Origin: Ramlibacter sp.
Lineage (GTDB): Bacteria; Pseudomonadota; Gammaproteobacteria; Burkholderiales; Burkholderiaceae_C
Reading direction: 5' to 3'
Assembly: GCA_030695945.1 (NCBI GenBank)
Contig: JAUYOG010000040.1
Coordinates: 1-64,000, forward strand
Length of the DNA stretch: 64,000 nt
The position numbers and the translations under genes are program-made. A model generated the notes under the pieces. It ran no database searches. It was not told where the DNA came from and was given only the letters and a program-made list of their open reading frames with translations. Below, piece by piece: positions 55,428-64,000 of the stretch. Numbering within the stretch: position 1 is the stretch's first letter; every line of letters begins with the position of its first letter.

Positions 55428-56082
55428 GAATGGCGGCCTGGCCGCGCGCCTGCACGCGGCCCTGCCCCAGACCCAGTGCACCCGCTGCGGTTATCCCGAT
55501 TGCGCGGGCTACGCGCAAGCCATGGCGGCGGGCGAAGCGGAGGTCAACCAGTGCCCGCCCGGCGGCGCCGAAGGCGTCGTGCGCCTGGCGCGGTTGACGG
55601 GCCGGCCGGTCCTGCCACTGAATCCCGCGAACGGCGTCGAAGCGCCCCGGACGGTGGCCGTCATCGACGAGGCATGGTGCATCGGCTGCACGCTGTGCAT
55701 CAAGGCCTGCCCCACGGACGCTATCGTGGGCAGCAACAAGTTCATGCACACCGTGGTCGAGCCTTACTGCACCGGCTGCGAGCTGTGCATCCCTGCCTGC
55801 CCGGTGGACTGCATCAGCCTGGAGAGCGTGACCGGCGCGCGCACCGGCTGGCAGGCCTGGTCGCAGGCGCAGGCGGACGAAGCCCTGCAGCGCTTTGAAT
55901 CCCGTCGGTCCCGGCTTCAACGCGAAGAGGACGAGAACCGGCAGCGGCTCGAAACGAAGGCGCGGGCCAAGCTGGCCGACCTGCCGGGTCAGACCCATGG
56001 CGCCGAAGGCGCCGAAGCCGACCGCAAGCGCGCGGTGATCGAGGCGGCGCTCGCCCGCGCACGCTCCCGTGTCAGACCGTGA
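55372..56082 (+). CDS. RsxB/RnfB-like electron-transport ferredoxin
   Basis: This 236-residue protein has an RnfB-type [4Fe-4S] domain (CTRCGYPDCAGYAQAM, then NQCPPGG) and two further 4Fe-4S motifs (CIGCTLCIKACPTDA; CTGCELCIPACPVDC), followed by a charged coiled coil. No other rnf/rsx genes are near, which is common for the orphan rsxB of Betaproteobacteria. The ATG at 55372 overlaps phaZ by 56 bases; a GTG at 55387 is an alternative. It may be an electron carrier for redox enzymes such as the nearby Kor system; that link is inference. Confidence 0.82.
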   Translation: MQRTTVPRRSPAVSAPPPENGGLAARLHAALPQTQCTRCGYPDCAGYAQAMAAGEAEVNQCPPGGAEGVVRLARLTGRPVLPLNPANGVEAPRTVAVIDEAWCIGCTLCIKACPTDAIVGSNKFMHTVVEPYCTGCELCIPACPVDCISLESVTGARTGWQAWSQAQADEALQRFESRRSRLQREEDENRQRLETKARAKLADLPGQTHGAEGAEADRKRAVIEAALARARSRVRP

Positions 56083-56526
56083 TCAGCCCAGTGCGTCGTT
56101 CACCTGCTCGTTGAACTCCGCCAGGCTCATCGCGTTGCCGATCTCGCGCGGCAACGCGTCACGCACGGAAAAGACCCCCATGACCTTCGCACCCGGTCCG
56201 ACGATGGGCAGGTGGCGAAAGCCGCGCTCGATCATGATGACCACGGCGTCCGACACCCTGGTTTCCGGCGCCACGCATTGCGGGTTGGGCGTCATCACCT
56301 CGGAGACGCGTGTTGTCTCGGGGTTGCGCGCCTTGGCCAGCACGCGTGTCATGAGGTCGCGCTCGGTGACGATTCCCAGCAGCTTGTCGGGCGGCTCCAT
56401 CACCAGGACGCTGCCGCAGTTGGCCGCGGTCATCGCACATGCCGCGTCCCAGATGCTGGCATTCGGGGCCAGGCTGACGACGTGCTTCTGGGACATGGAC
56501 TGGAAAACGGTGCGTTCGGCGGGCAT
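56083..56526 (-). CDS. CBS-domain protein
   Basis: This 147-residue protein has two CBS domains (VVSLAPNASIWDAACAM..GIVTERDLM; CVAPETRVSDAVVIM..GVFSVRDAL) and nothing else. CBS pairs bind adenosyl nucleotides and act as energy or redox sensors. It lies 50 bases after korB on the same strand and may be co-transcribed. Its stop abuts the stop of the RsxB-like gene on the other strand. Confidence 0.88.
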   Translation of the reverse strand: MPAERTVFQSMSQKHVVSLAPNASIWDAACAMTAANCGSVLVMEPPDKLLGIVTERDLMTRVLAKARNPETTRVSEVMTPNPQCVAPETRVSDAVVIMIERGFRHLPIVGPGAKVMGVFSVRDALPREIGNAMSLAEFNEQVNDALG

Positions 56527-56576
56527 GGAGGCCCCCTTTCAGTTGATGATCGACATCCTCGTGGAAACTGTGGCGA

Positions 56577-57632
56577 TCAGCGCAACGAAGCGTTGATCTT
56601 CTCCAGCGCCTGGATGCCGGGGCAGAGCTGCGCGGCACCGAGCGCTGCCAGGGGCCGTTCGCTGGTGTTCAGCGCCGTGTGCAGGTCGGTCGCGAGCGGA
56701 TCCACGTACAGCAACCCCGTGACGACTTCGCCGCGCGCCTGGTGCGTCTGCATGTAGCTCATGGCGGCATTCCGGTCGGTAGGGTCGTAGTCCTTGTGGA
56801 GCTTGCGCAGCCGCAGCAGCGAGCCGTCGTGCTGCCTGACTTCCACCACCTCGCCGGGCGCGTATTGCGTGGTGATCTCCGAGGCGGTGGTGATGAAGTC
56901 GATGCGGCTCACCGCGTCGTTGTGCTGCCGCACGTAATCGTAGCTCTTGGTGCTGCCGCCGTGGTTGTTGAAGGTGACGCACGGGCTGATGACGTCGATG
57001 AATGCCGCGCCGCCGTGCGCCATCGCGCCCTTGATCAGCGGGACCAGCTGTTCCTTGTCGCCGGAGAAACTGCGCGCGACGTATGTTGCGCCCAGTTGCA
57101 GCGCCAGCGCCACCAGGTCGACCGGGCTGTCGCTGTTGATGACGCCCTTCTTGCTCTTGGACCCCCGGTCGGCGGTGGCGGAGAACTGCCCTTTGGTCAG
57201 GCCGTAGACGCCGTTGTTCTCGACGATGTAGGCCATGCACACGCCGCGGCGCATGGCATTGGCGAACTGGCCCAGGCCGATCGACGCGGAGTCGCCGTCG
57301 CCGGAGACGCCGAGGTACAGCAGGTCGCGGTTGGCGAGGTTGGCGCCGGTCAGCACCGAGGGCATGCGGCCATGCACGGTGTTGAAGCCATGCGAGGCGC
57401 CCAGGAAGTAGTCCGGCGTCTTGGAGCTGCAGCCGATGCCCGACAGCTTGGCGACGCGGTGCGGCTCGATGTCGAGCTCCCAGCACGCCTCGATGATCGC
57501 GGCCGAGATCGAGTCGTGGCCGCAGCCGGCGCACAGCGTCGAGATGCGGCCCTCGTAGTCGCGGCGGGTGTAGCCGACCTTGTTCTTGGTCAGCGTCGGG
57601 TGGTGCAGGCGCGGTTTGGCGATATAGGTCAT
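56577..57632 (-). CDS. korB: 2-oxoacid:acceptor oxidoreductase beta subunit (KorB)
   Basis: This 351-residue ThDP subunit of a 2-oxoglutarate:ferredoxin/NADP oxidoreductase has LCAGCGHDSISAAIIE, SGIGCSSKTPDYF and the ThDP motif SGDGDSASIGL..FANAMRRG. No ferredoxin domain is attached. It converts 2-oxoglutarate and CoA to succinyl-CoA with KorA. It overlaps korA by ATGA. Pyruvate is an alternative substrate. Confidence 0.88.
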   Translation of the reverse strand: MTYIAKPRLHHPTLTKNKVGYTRRDYEGRISTLCAGCGHDSISAAIIEACWELDIEPHRVAKLSGIGCSSKTPDYFLGASHGFNTVHGRMPSVLTGANLANRDLLYLGVSGDGDSASIGLGQFANAMRRGVCMAYIVENNGVYGLTKGQFSATADRGSKSKKGVINSDSPVDLVALALQLGATYVARSFSGDKEQLVPLIKGAMAHGGAAFIDVISPCVTFNNHGGSTKSYDYVRQHNDAVSRIDFITTASEITTQYAPGEVVEVRQHDGSLLRLRKLHKDYDPTDRNAAMSYMQTHQARGEVVTGLLYVDPLATDLHTALNTSERPLAALGAAQLCPGIQALEKINASLR

Positions 57633-59479
57633 GCGAGCTCCTTCGCGCGGGGCAGGCCCGGAGACATCGGGACGGCGGGCTGGACGCTGTCGCGGATAGC
57701 GCGCGCGATGAAGCGCGCAGTGATCGGGGTGCCGTCGTAGTGCAGCACGCGCACGAGCCGGGCCGGGTCGATGTCCATTTCGTTGATCAGCATGGAGCGC
57801 ATCTGCGCATCGCGGTTCTGCTCCACGACGAACACCTTTTCGTGGTCGGCGATGAACTGGCGCACCGACTCCGGGAACGGATAGGCGCGCAGCCGCAGCG
57901 CATCCAGGTGGATGCCGTCTTCTTCCAGCACGTCCAGCGCCTCGTGCATCGCGGGGCTGGTCGAGCCGAAGTAGATCACGCCCAGGGGCGCCTTCTGCTT
58001 CGCGGAGCGCAGCACCGGCTGCGGCACCAGGTCCGCCGCGGTCCTGAACTTGCGGATCAGGCGCTCCATGTTGTAGATGTAGTCCGGGCCCCGCTCGGAA
58101 TACCGCGCGTAGGGGTCCCGCGTGGTGCCGCGGGTGAAGAAGCTGCCCTTCGTCGGGTGGGTGCCCGGCAGCGTGCGCCACGGGATGCCGTCGCCGTCCA
58201 CGTCCTTGTAGCGGCCGAAATCCTTGCCGGCCTCGAGCTCCTCGGCCGTCATCACCTTGCCGCGGTCGTAGCCCCGCGCGCCGTCCCACACGAACGGCTT
58301 GGCCAGGCGCTGGTTCATGCCGATGTCCAGGTCGGTCATCACGAAGATCGGCGTCTGCAGGCGGTCGGCGAGGTCGAGCGCGGCCGCCGCGTGTTCGAAA
58401 CACTCGTGCGGGTCTTCCGGGAAGAGCAGCACGTGCTTGGTGTCGCCGTGCGAAGCGTAGGCGCAGGACAGGAGGTCCGACTGCTGGGTGCGCGTCGGCA
58501 TGCCGGTGGAGGGTCCGCCCCGCTGCACGTTGATGATCGTCACCGGGATCTCGGCGAAGTAGGCCAGGCCGATGAACTCCGTCATGAGCGAAATGCCGGG
58601 GCCCGAAGTGGCGGTGAAGGCCCGCGCGCCGTTCCAGCCCGCGCCCACCACCATGCCGATCGACGCGAGCTCGTCCTCGGCCTGCACGATGGCGTAGTTG
58701 TGGCGGCCCGTCGCCGGGTCCACGCGGAACTTGTCGCAATACTTCTGGAAGGCCTCCGGCACCGACGAAGAGGGCGTGATGGGATACCACGCCGCCACCG
58801 TCGCGCCGCCGTAGATGCAGCCCAGCGCGATGGCGCTGTTGCCGTCCACGAAGACCTGGTCGCCGACTTGGTTCGAGCGGCGCACCCGGATGCCCAGCGG
58901 GAACGCAAGGTGCTCCTTGACGAATTCGCGGCCCAGCTGCAGCGCGCGGATATTGGAGTCGAGCAGCCGCTCCTTGCCCTTGTACTGCTCGGCGAACAGT
59001 TTCTCGAAAACAGCCTCGTCCATGTCCAGCAGGACCGACAGCGCGCCGACGTAGATGATGGTCTTGAACAGCTGGCGCTGCCGCGGGTCGGAGTACACGG
59101 CGTTGGTGATCTCGGTGAGCGGCATGCCGATGACCTGCACGTCCTCGCGGAACTTGGACGGCGGCAGGGGCCGCGTGCTGTCGTAAAACAGGTAGCCACC
59201 GGGCTCGATCTCGGCGACGTCGCCGTCCCAGGTCTGGGGGTTCATCGCCACCATCATGTCCACGCCGCCGCGCCGCCCGCTGTAGCCCTTTTCGCACACG
59301 CGGGCCTCGTACCAGGTCGGCAGCCCCTGGATGTTGCTCGGGAAGATGTTGCGGGGGCTCACCGGCACGCCCATGCGCATCACCGCCTTGGCGAACAGCT
59401 CGTTGGCCGACGCCGATCCGGACCCGTTGACGTTGGCGAACTTGATGACGAAATCGTTGATGCCTTCGATGCGCTTCAT
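57629..59479 (-). CDS. korA: 2-oxoacid:acceptor oxidoreductase gamma-alpha fusion (KorA)
   Basis: In this 616-residue subunit the gamma domain (NGSGSASANELFAKAVMRMG; GGVDMMVAMNPQTW) is fused to the alpha domain (WYPITPSSSVPEAF; GPGISLMTEFIGLAYFAE). The size fits the about 66-kDa KorA of the aerobic/denitrifying 2-oxoglutarate:NADP+ enzyme. It overlaps korC and korB by ATGA on both sides, so the three subunits are translationally coupled. Confidence 0.9.
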   Translation of the reverse strand: MKRIEGINDFVIKFANVNGSGSASANELFAKAVMRMGVPVSPRNIFPSNIQGLPTWYEARVCEKGYSGRRGGVDMMVAMNPQTWDGDVAEIEPGGYLFYDSTRPLPPSKFREDVQVIGMPLTEITNAVYSDPRQRQLFKTIIYVGALSVLLDMDEAVFEKLFAEQYKGKERLLDSNIRALQLGREFVKEHLAFPLGIRVRRSNQVGDQVFVDGNSAIALGCIYGGATVAAWYPITPSSSVPEAFQKYCDKFRVDPATGRHNYAIVQAEDELASIGMVVGAGWNGARAFTATSGPGISLMTEFIGLAYFAEIPVTIINVQRGGPSTGMPTRTQQSDLLSCAYASHGDTKHVLLFPEDPHECFEHAAAALDLADRLQTPIFVMTDLDIGMNQRLAKPFVWDGARGYDRGKVMTAEELEAGKDFGRYKDVDGDGIPWRTLPGTHPTKGSFFTRGTTRDPYARYSERGPDYIYNMERLIRKFRTAADLVPQPVLRSAKQKAPLGVIYFGSTSPAMHEALDVLEEDGIHLDALRLRAYPFPESVRQFIADHEKVFVVEQNRDAQMRSMLINEMDIDPARLVRVLHYDGTPITARFIARAIRDSVQPAVPMSPGLPRAKELA

Positions 59480-61302
59480 GCAATCTCCAGTTGGGGGACC
59501 TTGCGGTCGCGGCAGCCGGGTCCGGCCTGGGTCGTGTTGAGCAGGAACTTCTGCATGTCCCAGGCACCCGTGGGGCAGCGCTCGGCGCAAAGGCCGCAGT
59601 GCAGGCAGACGTCCTCGTCCTTGACCATGATCCGCCCGGTCTTCAGGCCGCCGGAGACGTAAAGCGCCTGGGCCAGGTTGAGTGCGGGCGCCTTCAGCCG
59701 CGTGCGCAGGTCGGGCTCGGCGCCATCGGTGGTGAATGTGATGCAGTCCATCGGGCAGATGTCGACGCAGGCGTCGCACTCGATGCAGGCCGTTTCGGTG
59801 AAGACCGTCTGCACGTCGCAGTTCAGGCAGCGGCCGGCCTCCTTGATCGCCGTGGCGACGTCGAAGCCCAGCTCCACCTCCACCTTGATGCTGGCCAGCG
59901 CCTTCTCGGCCTTGGCCCACGGCACCTTGTAGCGCAGGTCGTTGCTGGTGTCGTTGTCGTAGCTCCACTCGTGGATGCCCATCTTCTGCGACATCAGGTT
60001 GGTCATCGGCGCGGGCCGGATGTAGATCTCCTCACCGTGCAGCAGCCGGTCGATCGACACCGCGGCCTCATGGCCGTGCGCCACCGCGGTGATGATGTTC
60101 TTGGGGCCGAAGGCCGAGTCGCCGCCGAAGAAGACGTTCGGCACCGTGGACTGGAAGCTGTCCTTGTCCAGCTTGGGCAAGCCCCATTCGTCGAAGGCGA
60201 TGCCGCAGTCCCGCTCGATCCAGGGGAACGCGTTTTCCTGACCGACGGCCACCAGAACCTCGTCGCATTCGAAGAAAACCTCGGGCTCGCCGGTGGGCAC
60301 CAGCTGGCGGCGGCCCTTGGCGTCGTACACGGCCTTGACGATCTCGAACGTCATGCCGCGCAGCTTTCCGCCTTCGTGCACGAAAGCCTTGGGCACGTGG
60401 AAGTTGATGATCGGGATGCCCTCGTGCATCGCGTCTTCCTTCTCCCAGGGCGACGCCTTCATCTCCTCGAAGCCGCTGCGCACGATCACCTTCACGTCCT
60501 CGCCGCCCAACCGGCGGGCGGAGCGGCAGCAGTCCATCGCGGTATTGCCGCCGCCCAGGACGATCACGCGCTTGCCGATCTTGTCGATATGGCCGAAGGA
60601 CACCGACGCCAGCCAGTCGATGCCGATGTGGATGCTGGCCGCGGCTTCCTCCCGGCCCGGGATCTCGAGGTTGCGCCCGCGCGGTGCGCCACAGCCCACG
60701 AAGATCGCGTCGTAGCCTTCGGCCATCAGCGCCTTCATCGATTCGATGCGCTGGCCGCTTCGGAACTCCACGCCCAGGTCGAGGATGTAGCCGGTTTCCT
60801 CGTCGATCACCGACTCGGGCAGGCGGAACCGCGGGATCTGCGTACGGATGAAACCGCCGGCCTTGGCCTCGCCGTCGAACACCGTCACCTCGTAGCCCAG
60901 CGGGGCGAGATCCCGTGCGACGGTGAGCGACGCCGGTCCGGCGCCGATGCAGGCCACCCGCCTGCCATTCCTGGCGGTGGGCTTGGGCATGCGCGCGGTG
61001 ACGTCGTCCTTCATGTCCGCGGCCACGCGCTTCAGGCGGCAGATCGCTACCGGCTCCGGCTGCCCGGCATTGTTTTCCTCGACGCGGCCGCGCCGGCAGG
61101 CCGGCTCGCAGGGCCTGTCGCAGGTGCGCCCCAGCACGCCCGGAAAGACGTTCGACGTCCAGTTGATCATGTAGGCATCGCTGTAGCGACCCTGCGCGAT
61201 CAACCGGATGTATTCGGGAACGGGTGTGTGGGCGGGGCACGCCCATTGGCAATCGACGACCTTGTGGAAATAGGCCGGATTGGCAATATCGGTTCGCTGC
61301 AA
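59476..61302 (-). CDS. korC: NADPH-linked FAD/Fe-S oxidoreductase subunit (KorC, GltD-like)
   Basis: This protein of about 608 residues passes electrons between KorAB and NADP+. The N-terminus is a GltD-type Fe-S domain (VDCQWACPAHTPVPEYI; TCDRPCEPACRR), followed by FAD (CIGAGPASLTVARDLA) and NAD(P) (VLGGGNTAMDCCR) sites and a C-terminal pair of 4Fe-4S motifs (CIECDACVDICPMDC; CLHCGLCAERCPTGA). I prefer the TTG at 61302 because AAGGAG lies five bases upstream; a GTG at 61323 is the alternative. It leads the korCAB operon. A stand-alone glutamate synthase small subunit is unlikely given the coupling. Confidence 0.85.
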   Translation of the reverse strand: MQRTDIANPAYFHKVVDCQWACPAHTPVPEYIRLIAQGRYSDAYMINWTSNVFPGVLGRTCDRPCEPACRRGRVEENNAGQPEPVAICRLKRVAADMKDDVTARMPKPTARNGRRVACIGAGPASLTVARDLAPLGYEVTVFDGEAKAGGFIRTQIPRFRLPESVIDEETGYILDLGVEFRSGQRIESMKALMAEGYDAIFVGCGAPRGRNLEIPGREEAAASIHIGIDWLASVSFGHIDKIGKRVIVLGGGNTAMDCCRSARRLGGEDVKVIVRSGFEEMKASPWEKEDAMHEGIPIINFHVPKAFVHEGGKLRGMTFEIVKAVYDAKGRRQLVPTGEPEVFFECDEVLVAVGQENAFPWIERDCGIAFDEWGLPKLDKDSFQSTVPNVFFGGDSAFGPKNIITAVAHGHEAAVSIDRLLHGEEIYIRPAPMTNLMSQKMGIHEWSYDNDTSNDLRYKVPWAKAEKALASIKVEVELGFDVATAIKEAGRCLNCDVQTVFTETACIECDACVDICPMDCITFTTDGAEPDLRTRLKAPALNLAQALYVSGGLKTGRIMVKDEDVCLHCGLCAERCPTGAWDMQKFLLNTTQAGPGCRDRKVPQLEIA

Positions 61303-61441
61303 AGCTGTCTCCTTGCCTGACACCCCAAGCCCCGGGTCGGGGTGGGCAGTTCTGTGGGGCCATTGTTGCGCCCCCGGGCCAGTCTACGCTTGCGAATAGT
61401 CAATACGCTCTTCGGGGATTCCCCAGCCTGTCAGATTGGCG

Positions 61442-61921
61442 TCAGCGGCCCTGCTCCAGTAGCGCGAAAGCCCGGACGACTTCAGGGGGGGCCTGGACCA
61501 GCTCGATCAGCACGCCTTCGCCACCGAGGGGGGACTCTTCGTTGCCCTTGGGGTGCACGAAGCAGATGTCGAAACCCGAGGCGCCGCGGCGAATCCCGCC
61601 CGGCGCGAAGCGCAGGCCCTGGCCGCTGAGCCACTCGACGGCCCGGGGCAGGTCGTCGATCCACAGGCCGATGTGGTTGAGCGGAGTCGCATGCACCGCC
61701 GGCTTCTTGTCCGGATCCAGCGGCTGCATCAGGTCCACTTCCACCTTGAAAGGCCCGGCCCCCAGCGTGCAGATGTCCTCGTCCACGTTCTCCCGCTCGC
61801 TGCGGAACGTGCCCGTGACCTGCAGGCCGAACAGGTCGACCCAGAGTTTCTTGAGCCGGAGCTTGTCGAGTCCGCCGATGGCGACCTGCTGGATGCCGAG
61901 GACCTTGAAGGGGCGTGTCAT
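61442..61921 (-). CDS. VOC-family protein (methylmalonyl-CoA epimerase-like)
   Basis: This 159-residue vicinal-oxygen-chelate protein has two beta-alpha-beta modules. Metal-ligand-like residues are His in [11 protein letters not shown] and Glu in VLIELVQAP; the usual first His appears to be Gln in GIQQVAIGG. Its position behind a biotin carboxylase subunit of propionyl-CoA type suggests methylmalonyl-CoA epimerase, but a glyoxalase relative is equally possible from sequence. It overlaps the phoD-like gene by ATGA. Confidence 0.72.
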   Translation of the reverse strand: MTRPFKVLGIQQVAIGGLDKLRLKKLWVDLFGLQVTGTFRSERENVDEDICTLGAGPFKVEVDLMQPLDPDKKPAVHATPLNHIGLWIDDLPRAVEWLSGQGLRFAPGGIRRGASGFDICFVHPKGNEESPLGGEGVLIELVQAPPEVVRAFALLEQGR

Positions 61922-62970
61922 GTGCGTGCCTTGAGTTCGTTGAAAGCAATGGGCCTGCTGCGTTGCACCGAGCCCCGGATGTCCTTTATGGCGAGCCGCA
62001 GTACCCGCGCGGGCCAGTCGATCTCCACCATGCCGTAATGCAGCCCGGTGAAAAGTTCGCCCAGCCGGTTGGCTCCGGCCTCGGCCGCCTGTCCCCAGGG
62101 GTGGGTGATGCCGCTGGACGTCATCTCGTAGATCGGATAAGGCACTGCGTTCGTCTCCCGGTACAGCGCTCCAATGTGGCGGTCCCCCGACAGGAATACG
62201 ACGCCTTGCGCGCCCGTCTGCGCGAGCAAGCGGTACAGCCGTTCACGTTCGCGCGGCAAGTTGCCCCAGCGCTCCCAGCCGTGTCCTTCGACGACGACCT
62301 GGATGCCCGAGACGATGAGCCGCACCTCGGCAGGCTCGCGAAGCTGGGCCTCGAGCCAGCGCCACTGGGCTTCGCCCAGCATGGTTTTTGTTGGATCGGC
62401 ATCCGGGAGGTAGCGTTCCTTGCCTGGCGCATCGCGCTGGTCGGTTCGCTTCAACGGCGAGCGAAACCAGCGGACGTCCAGCAACAGGACCTGCACGCGC
62501 TGGCCGGGCGGGCCGAAGACCTGCCCGTGATACAGCCCTTCACGCCCTCGCCGAGGATCGTCGGCCGGCACCCTCCAGAAATCGAGGAACTCCGCCTTGC
62601 TTTCGGCCTTGAAGGGAAACTCGGCGCCGCCGTCGCTCTGGCCGTAATCGTGGTCGTCCCAGATCGCCAGGTGCGGCACGATGCGGCGAAGCTGCGACAT
62701 CCCGCCGGGCTCCGCCGCCGCCGCGTAGGCCTGGCGAAGCCGCGCGAGGGAGTAAGGCAGGTCGGGATAGGCGTTGTCGCCACCGAAGATAACCAGGTCG
62801 GGGCGCTCCGCCAGCAACGTGTCCCAGATAGGCTGGGGTTTGCGCTGGTCGATGCAGGATGCGAAGCCTATGCGGCGCAGCGGCGCGGCGGCCTGCACCG
62901 GCAGGCCAGCGCAGCCAGCCAGCGCGCCCAGGGCGGCGGCGCCGCCAAGAAGGTGGCGCCGCCGCAGCAT
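61918..62970 (-). CDS. Alkaline phosphatase D-family metallophosphatase (exported)
   Basis: This 350-residue PhoD-like phosphodiesterase/phosphatase has an N-terminal twin-arginine-like signal with lipobox ([16 protein letters not shown]). Metal-binding motifs are [26 protein letters not shown] and [10 protein letters not shown]. The family acts outside the cytoplasm on phosphate esters. It is embedded between the carboxylase and VOC genes, sharing one base (TGATG) with the first and four (ATGA) with the second, so it is translated with them despite no evident metabolic link. Confidence 0.88.
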   Translation of the reverse strand: MLRRRHLLGGAAALGALAGCAGLPVQAAAPLRRIGFASCIDQRKPQPIWDTLLAERPDLVIFGGDNAYPDLPYSLARLRQAYAAAAEPGGMSQLRRIVPHLAIWDDHDYGQSDGGAEFPFKAESKAEFLDFWRVPADDPRRGREGLYHGQVFGPPGQRVQVLLLDVRWFRSPLKRTDQRDAPGKERYLPDADPTKTMLGEAQWRWLEAQLREPAEVRLIVSGIQVVVEGHGWERWGNLPRERERLYRLLAQTGAQGVVFLSGDRHIGALYRETNAVPYPIYEMTSSGITHPWGQAAEAGANRLGELFTGLHYGMVEIDWPARVLRLAIKDIRGSVQRSRPIAFNELKART

Positions 62971-64000
62971 CAGGCAAATTCCACGATGGGCTGGTCGACC
63001 ACCAGGCTCTCGCCCTTGCTCGCCAGGACGTTCGCGACCACGCCGTCGCTGGCGGCGAACAGCACGTTCTCCATCTTCATTGCCTCGATGACGGCGACGC
63101 GCTCGCCGGCCTGCACCTTCTGGCCCGGCTCCACCGCCACCTCCACCAGCAGCCCCGGCATCGGAGACAGCACGTAACGGCTCATGTCGGGCGGCGCCTT
63201 GTAGGGCATCAGCGCGTGCAGCTCGGCGGCACGCGGGGTCAGGACCAGCGTGTCCAGCCGGGTGCCGTTGTGGATGATGCGGATCGCCATGGGGTTCTTG
63301 CCCACGCCACGCTCCACCTGGGCGGTGAACGGCTCACCATTCACGGTACCCCGGATGCGGTTGCCCCCAAGATGCCATTTCGGGCTGCAGATCTCATAGC
63401 GCCTGCCACCGGTTTCCACAGCGCTGGAGCCCGAGACGGCCTGGAAATCGCTGACCTTCGCGAGTTGGCGCTTGTGGTTGCCGGCCGCATCGAGCAGCAC
63501 GGCGACGAAATCCTCGCCCACGGTGAACTCGTGCCCCGGCATCTGGCCGCCGATGCCCGCCGCCCGCTGCAGCGCGCGGCGGTTGACGTAGGCCGCCAGC
63601 GCCACCAGGAAGTTGCTGTCGTTGTGCGGCACGTCCTCGGGGAAGAACCCCTTGGCATAGTGCTCGGCGATGAAGCCGGTATTGAAGTCCCCGGCCACGA
63701 ACTTCGGGTGCGCCAGCAAGGCGGCCTGGAAGGGGATGTTGCTGCTGATGCCGCGGATGACGAAACCGTTGAGCGCCTCGCGCATCTTCGCGATGGCCTC
63801 GTTGCGGTCCTTGCCGTGCACGATGAGCTTGGCGATCATCGAGTCGTAGTACATCGGGATCTCTCCGCCATCCTGCACGCCGGTATCCACGCGCACCCCG
63901 AACAGGTGCTCGGTGTCGGAAGCCCACATCGTTTCCTTCGGCGGCTGGAAGCGCACGAGGCGCCCCGTGCTGGGCAGGAAGTTGCGGAAGGGATCCTCCG
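62970..64000 (-). CDS. pccA: Acyl-CoA carboxylase alpha subunit, C-terminal part (cut by window edge)
   Basis: About 343 codons of the C-terminal half of a biotin carboxylase/BCCP subunit are visible. The biotin carboxylase C-terminal domain reads YYDSMIAKLIVHGKDRNEAI, followed by the BT domain and a biotinyl domain with VIEAMKMENVLF (biotin on the Lys). The layout matches propionyl-CoA carboxylase alpha; 3-methylcrotonyl-CoA carboxylase is the alternative. The frame is open to the window edge, so the start is outside. It overlaps the phosphatase gene by one base. Confidence 0.88.
   Translation of the reverse strand, partial: EDPFRNFLPSTGRLVRFQPPKETMWASDTEHLFGVRVDTGVQDGGEIPMYYDSMIAKLIVHGKDRNEAIAKMREALNGFVIRGISSNIPFQAALLAHPKFVAGDFNTGFIAEHYAKGFFPEDVPHNDSNFLVALAAYVNRRALQRAAGIGGQMPGHEFTVGEDFVAVLLDAAGNHKRQLAKVSDFQAVSGSSAVETGGRRYEICSPKWHLGGNRIRGTVNGEPFTAQVERGVGKNPMAIRIIHNGTRLDTLVLTPRAAELHALMPYKAPPDMSRYVLSPMPGLLVEVAVEPGQKVQAGERVAVIEAMKMENVLFAASDGVVANVLASKGESLVVDQPIVEFA

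Noticed and set aside
59476..61302. Stand-alone glutamate synthase small subunit (gltD)
   Set aside because: Two extra C-terminal 4Fe-4S motifs and ATGA coupling to korA point to the Kor electron-transfer subunit; no gltB is near.
1..64000. CRISPR arrays, prophage or insertion sequences
   Set aside because: No regularly spaced repeats, transposase, integrase or capsid-like genes were seen on either strand.

Overview
The window is GC-rich, densely coded DNA from a member of the Betaproteobacteria, most likely Burkholderiales/Comamonadaceae (a Ramlibacter- or Variovorax-like organism). That placement is an inference from the gene content (an aceE-aceF-proteasome-homologue-lpdA operon, an intracellular PHA depolymerase, Bug/TctC binding proteins, an isc operon with iscR) and from three copies of a CCCCCTCGGGGGGCAGCGA-type intergenic repeat that I associate with this family. 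I see no phage, insertion sequence, integrase or CRISPR array. Both window edges cut genes: sucA at the left edge and a biotin-dependent acyl-CoA carboxylase alpha subunit at the right.

Layout. Positions 1-4651 hold the 5' half of sucA, prpE and an isochorismatase-family hydrolase, with a large imperfect palindrome between prpE and sucA. Positions 4735-7565 hold a 4-hydroxybutyryl-CoA dehydratase-like flavoprotein that lacks iron-sulfur ligands and a membrane protein with a degenerate GGDEF domain. A signalling island (7676-12728) has two kinase/regulator sets pointing away from each other. A PQQ-type sugar dehydrogenase and an exported NlpC/P60 peptidase follow. The pyruvate dehydrogenase operon (21373 down to 14556) reads aceE, aceF, a bacterial proteasome homologue (BPH) and a lipoyl-bearing lpdA, with ATGA overlaps around the BPH gene. 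A FixL/FixJ-like pair diverges from aceE, followed by folD, an M3 oligopeptidase, a glutaredoxin-like exported protein, rpiA and pyrD.

Positions 30212-34299 form a compact operon: N-formylglutamate amidohydrolase, an L-2-hydroxyglutarate-oxidase-like enzyme and a TonB-dependent receptor. Positions 34464-42939 form a catabolic cluster: LysR regulator, RraA-like aldolase, 3-hydroxyisobutyrate-dehydrogenase-like enzyme, DUF1185 protein, orphan Bug receptor, 2-hydroxyacid dehydrogenase and a YdiJ-type FAD/Fe-S dehydrogenase. Then come a tRNA-Val(CAC), dnaQ, an SDR, the full isc operon (iscR-iscS-iscU-iscA-hscB-hscA-fdx), uvrB, an aromatic aminotransferase, phaZ and an RsxB-like ferredoxin.

The right end holds a translationally coupled korC-korA-korB set (2-oxoglutarate:NADP+ oxidoreductase type) with a CBS-domain protein, and a pccA-phoD-VOC set. 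A recurring theme is 2-oxo-acid and propionyl-CoA metabolism: 2-oxoglutarate dehydrogenase, KorABC, pyruvate dehydrogenase, enzymes resembling L- and D-2-hydroxyglutarate dehydrogenases, PrpE and a propionyl-CoA-carboxylase-type subunit. The least ordinary items are the proteasome homologue embedded in the pyruvate dehydrogenase operon, palindromic repeat elements translated as interdomain linkers in aceF and lpdA, and the dehydratase-like protein without its cluster ligands.
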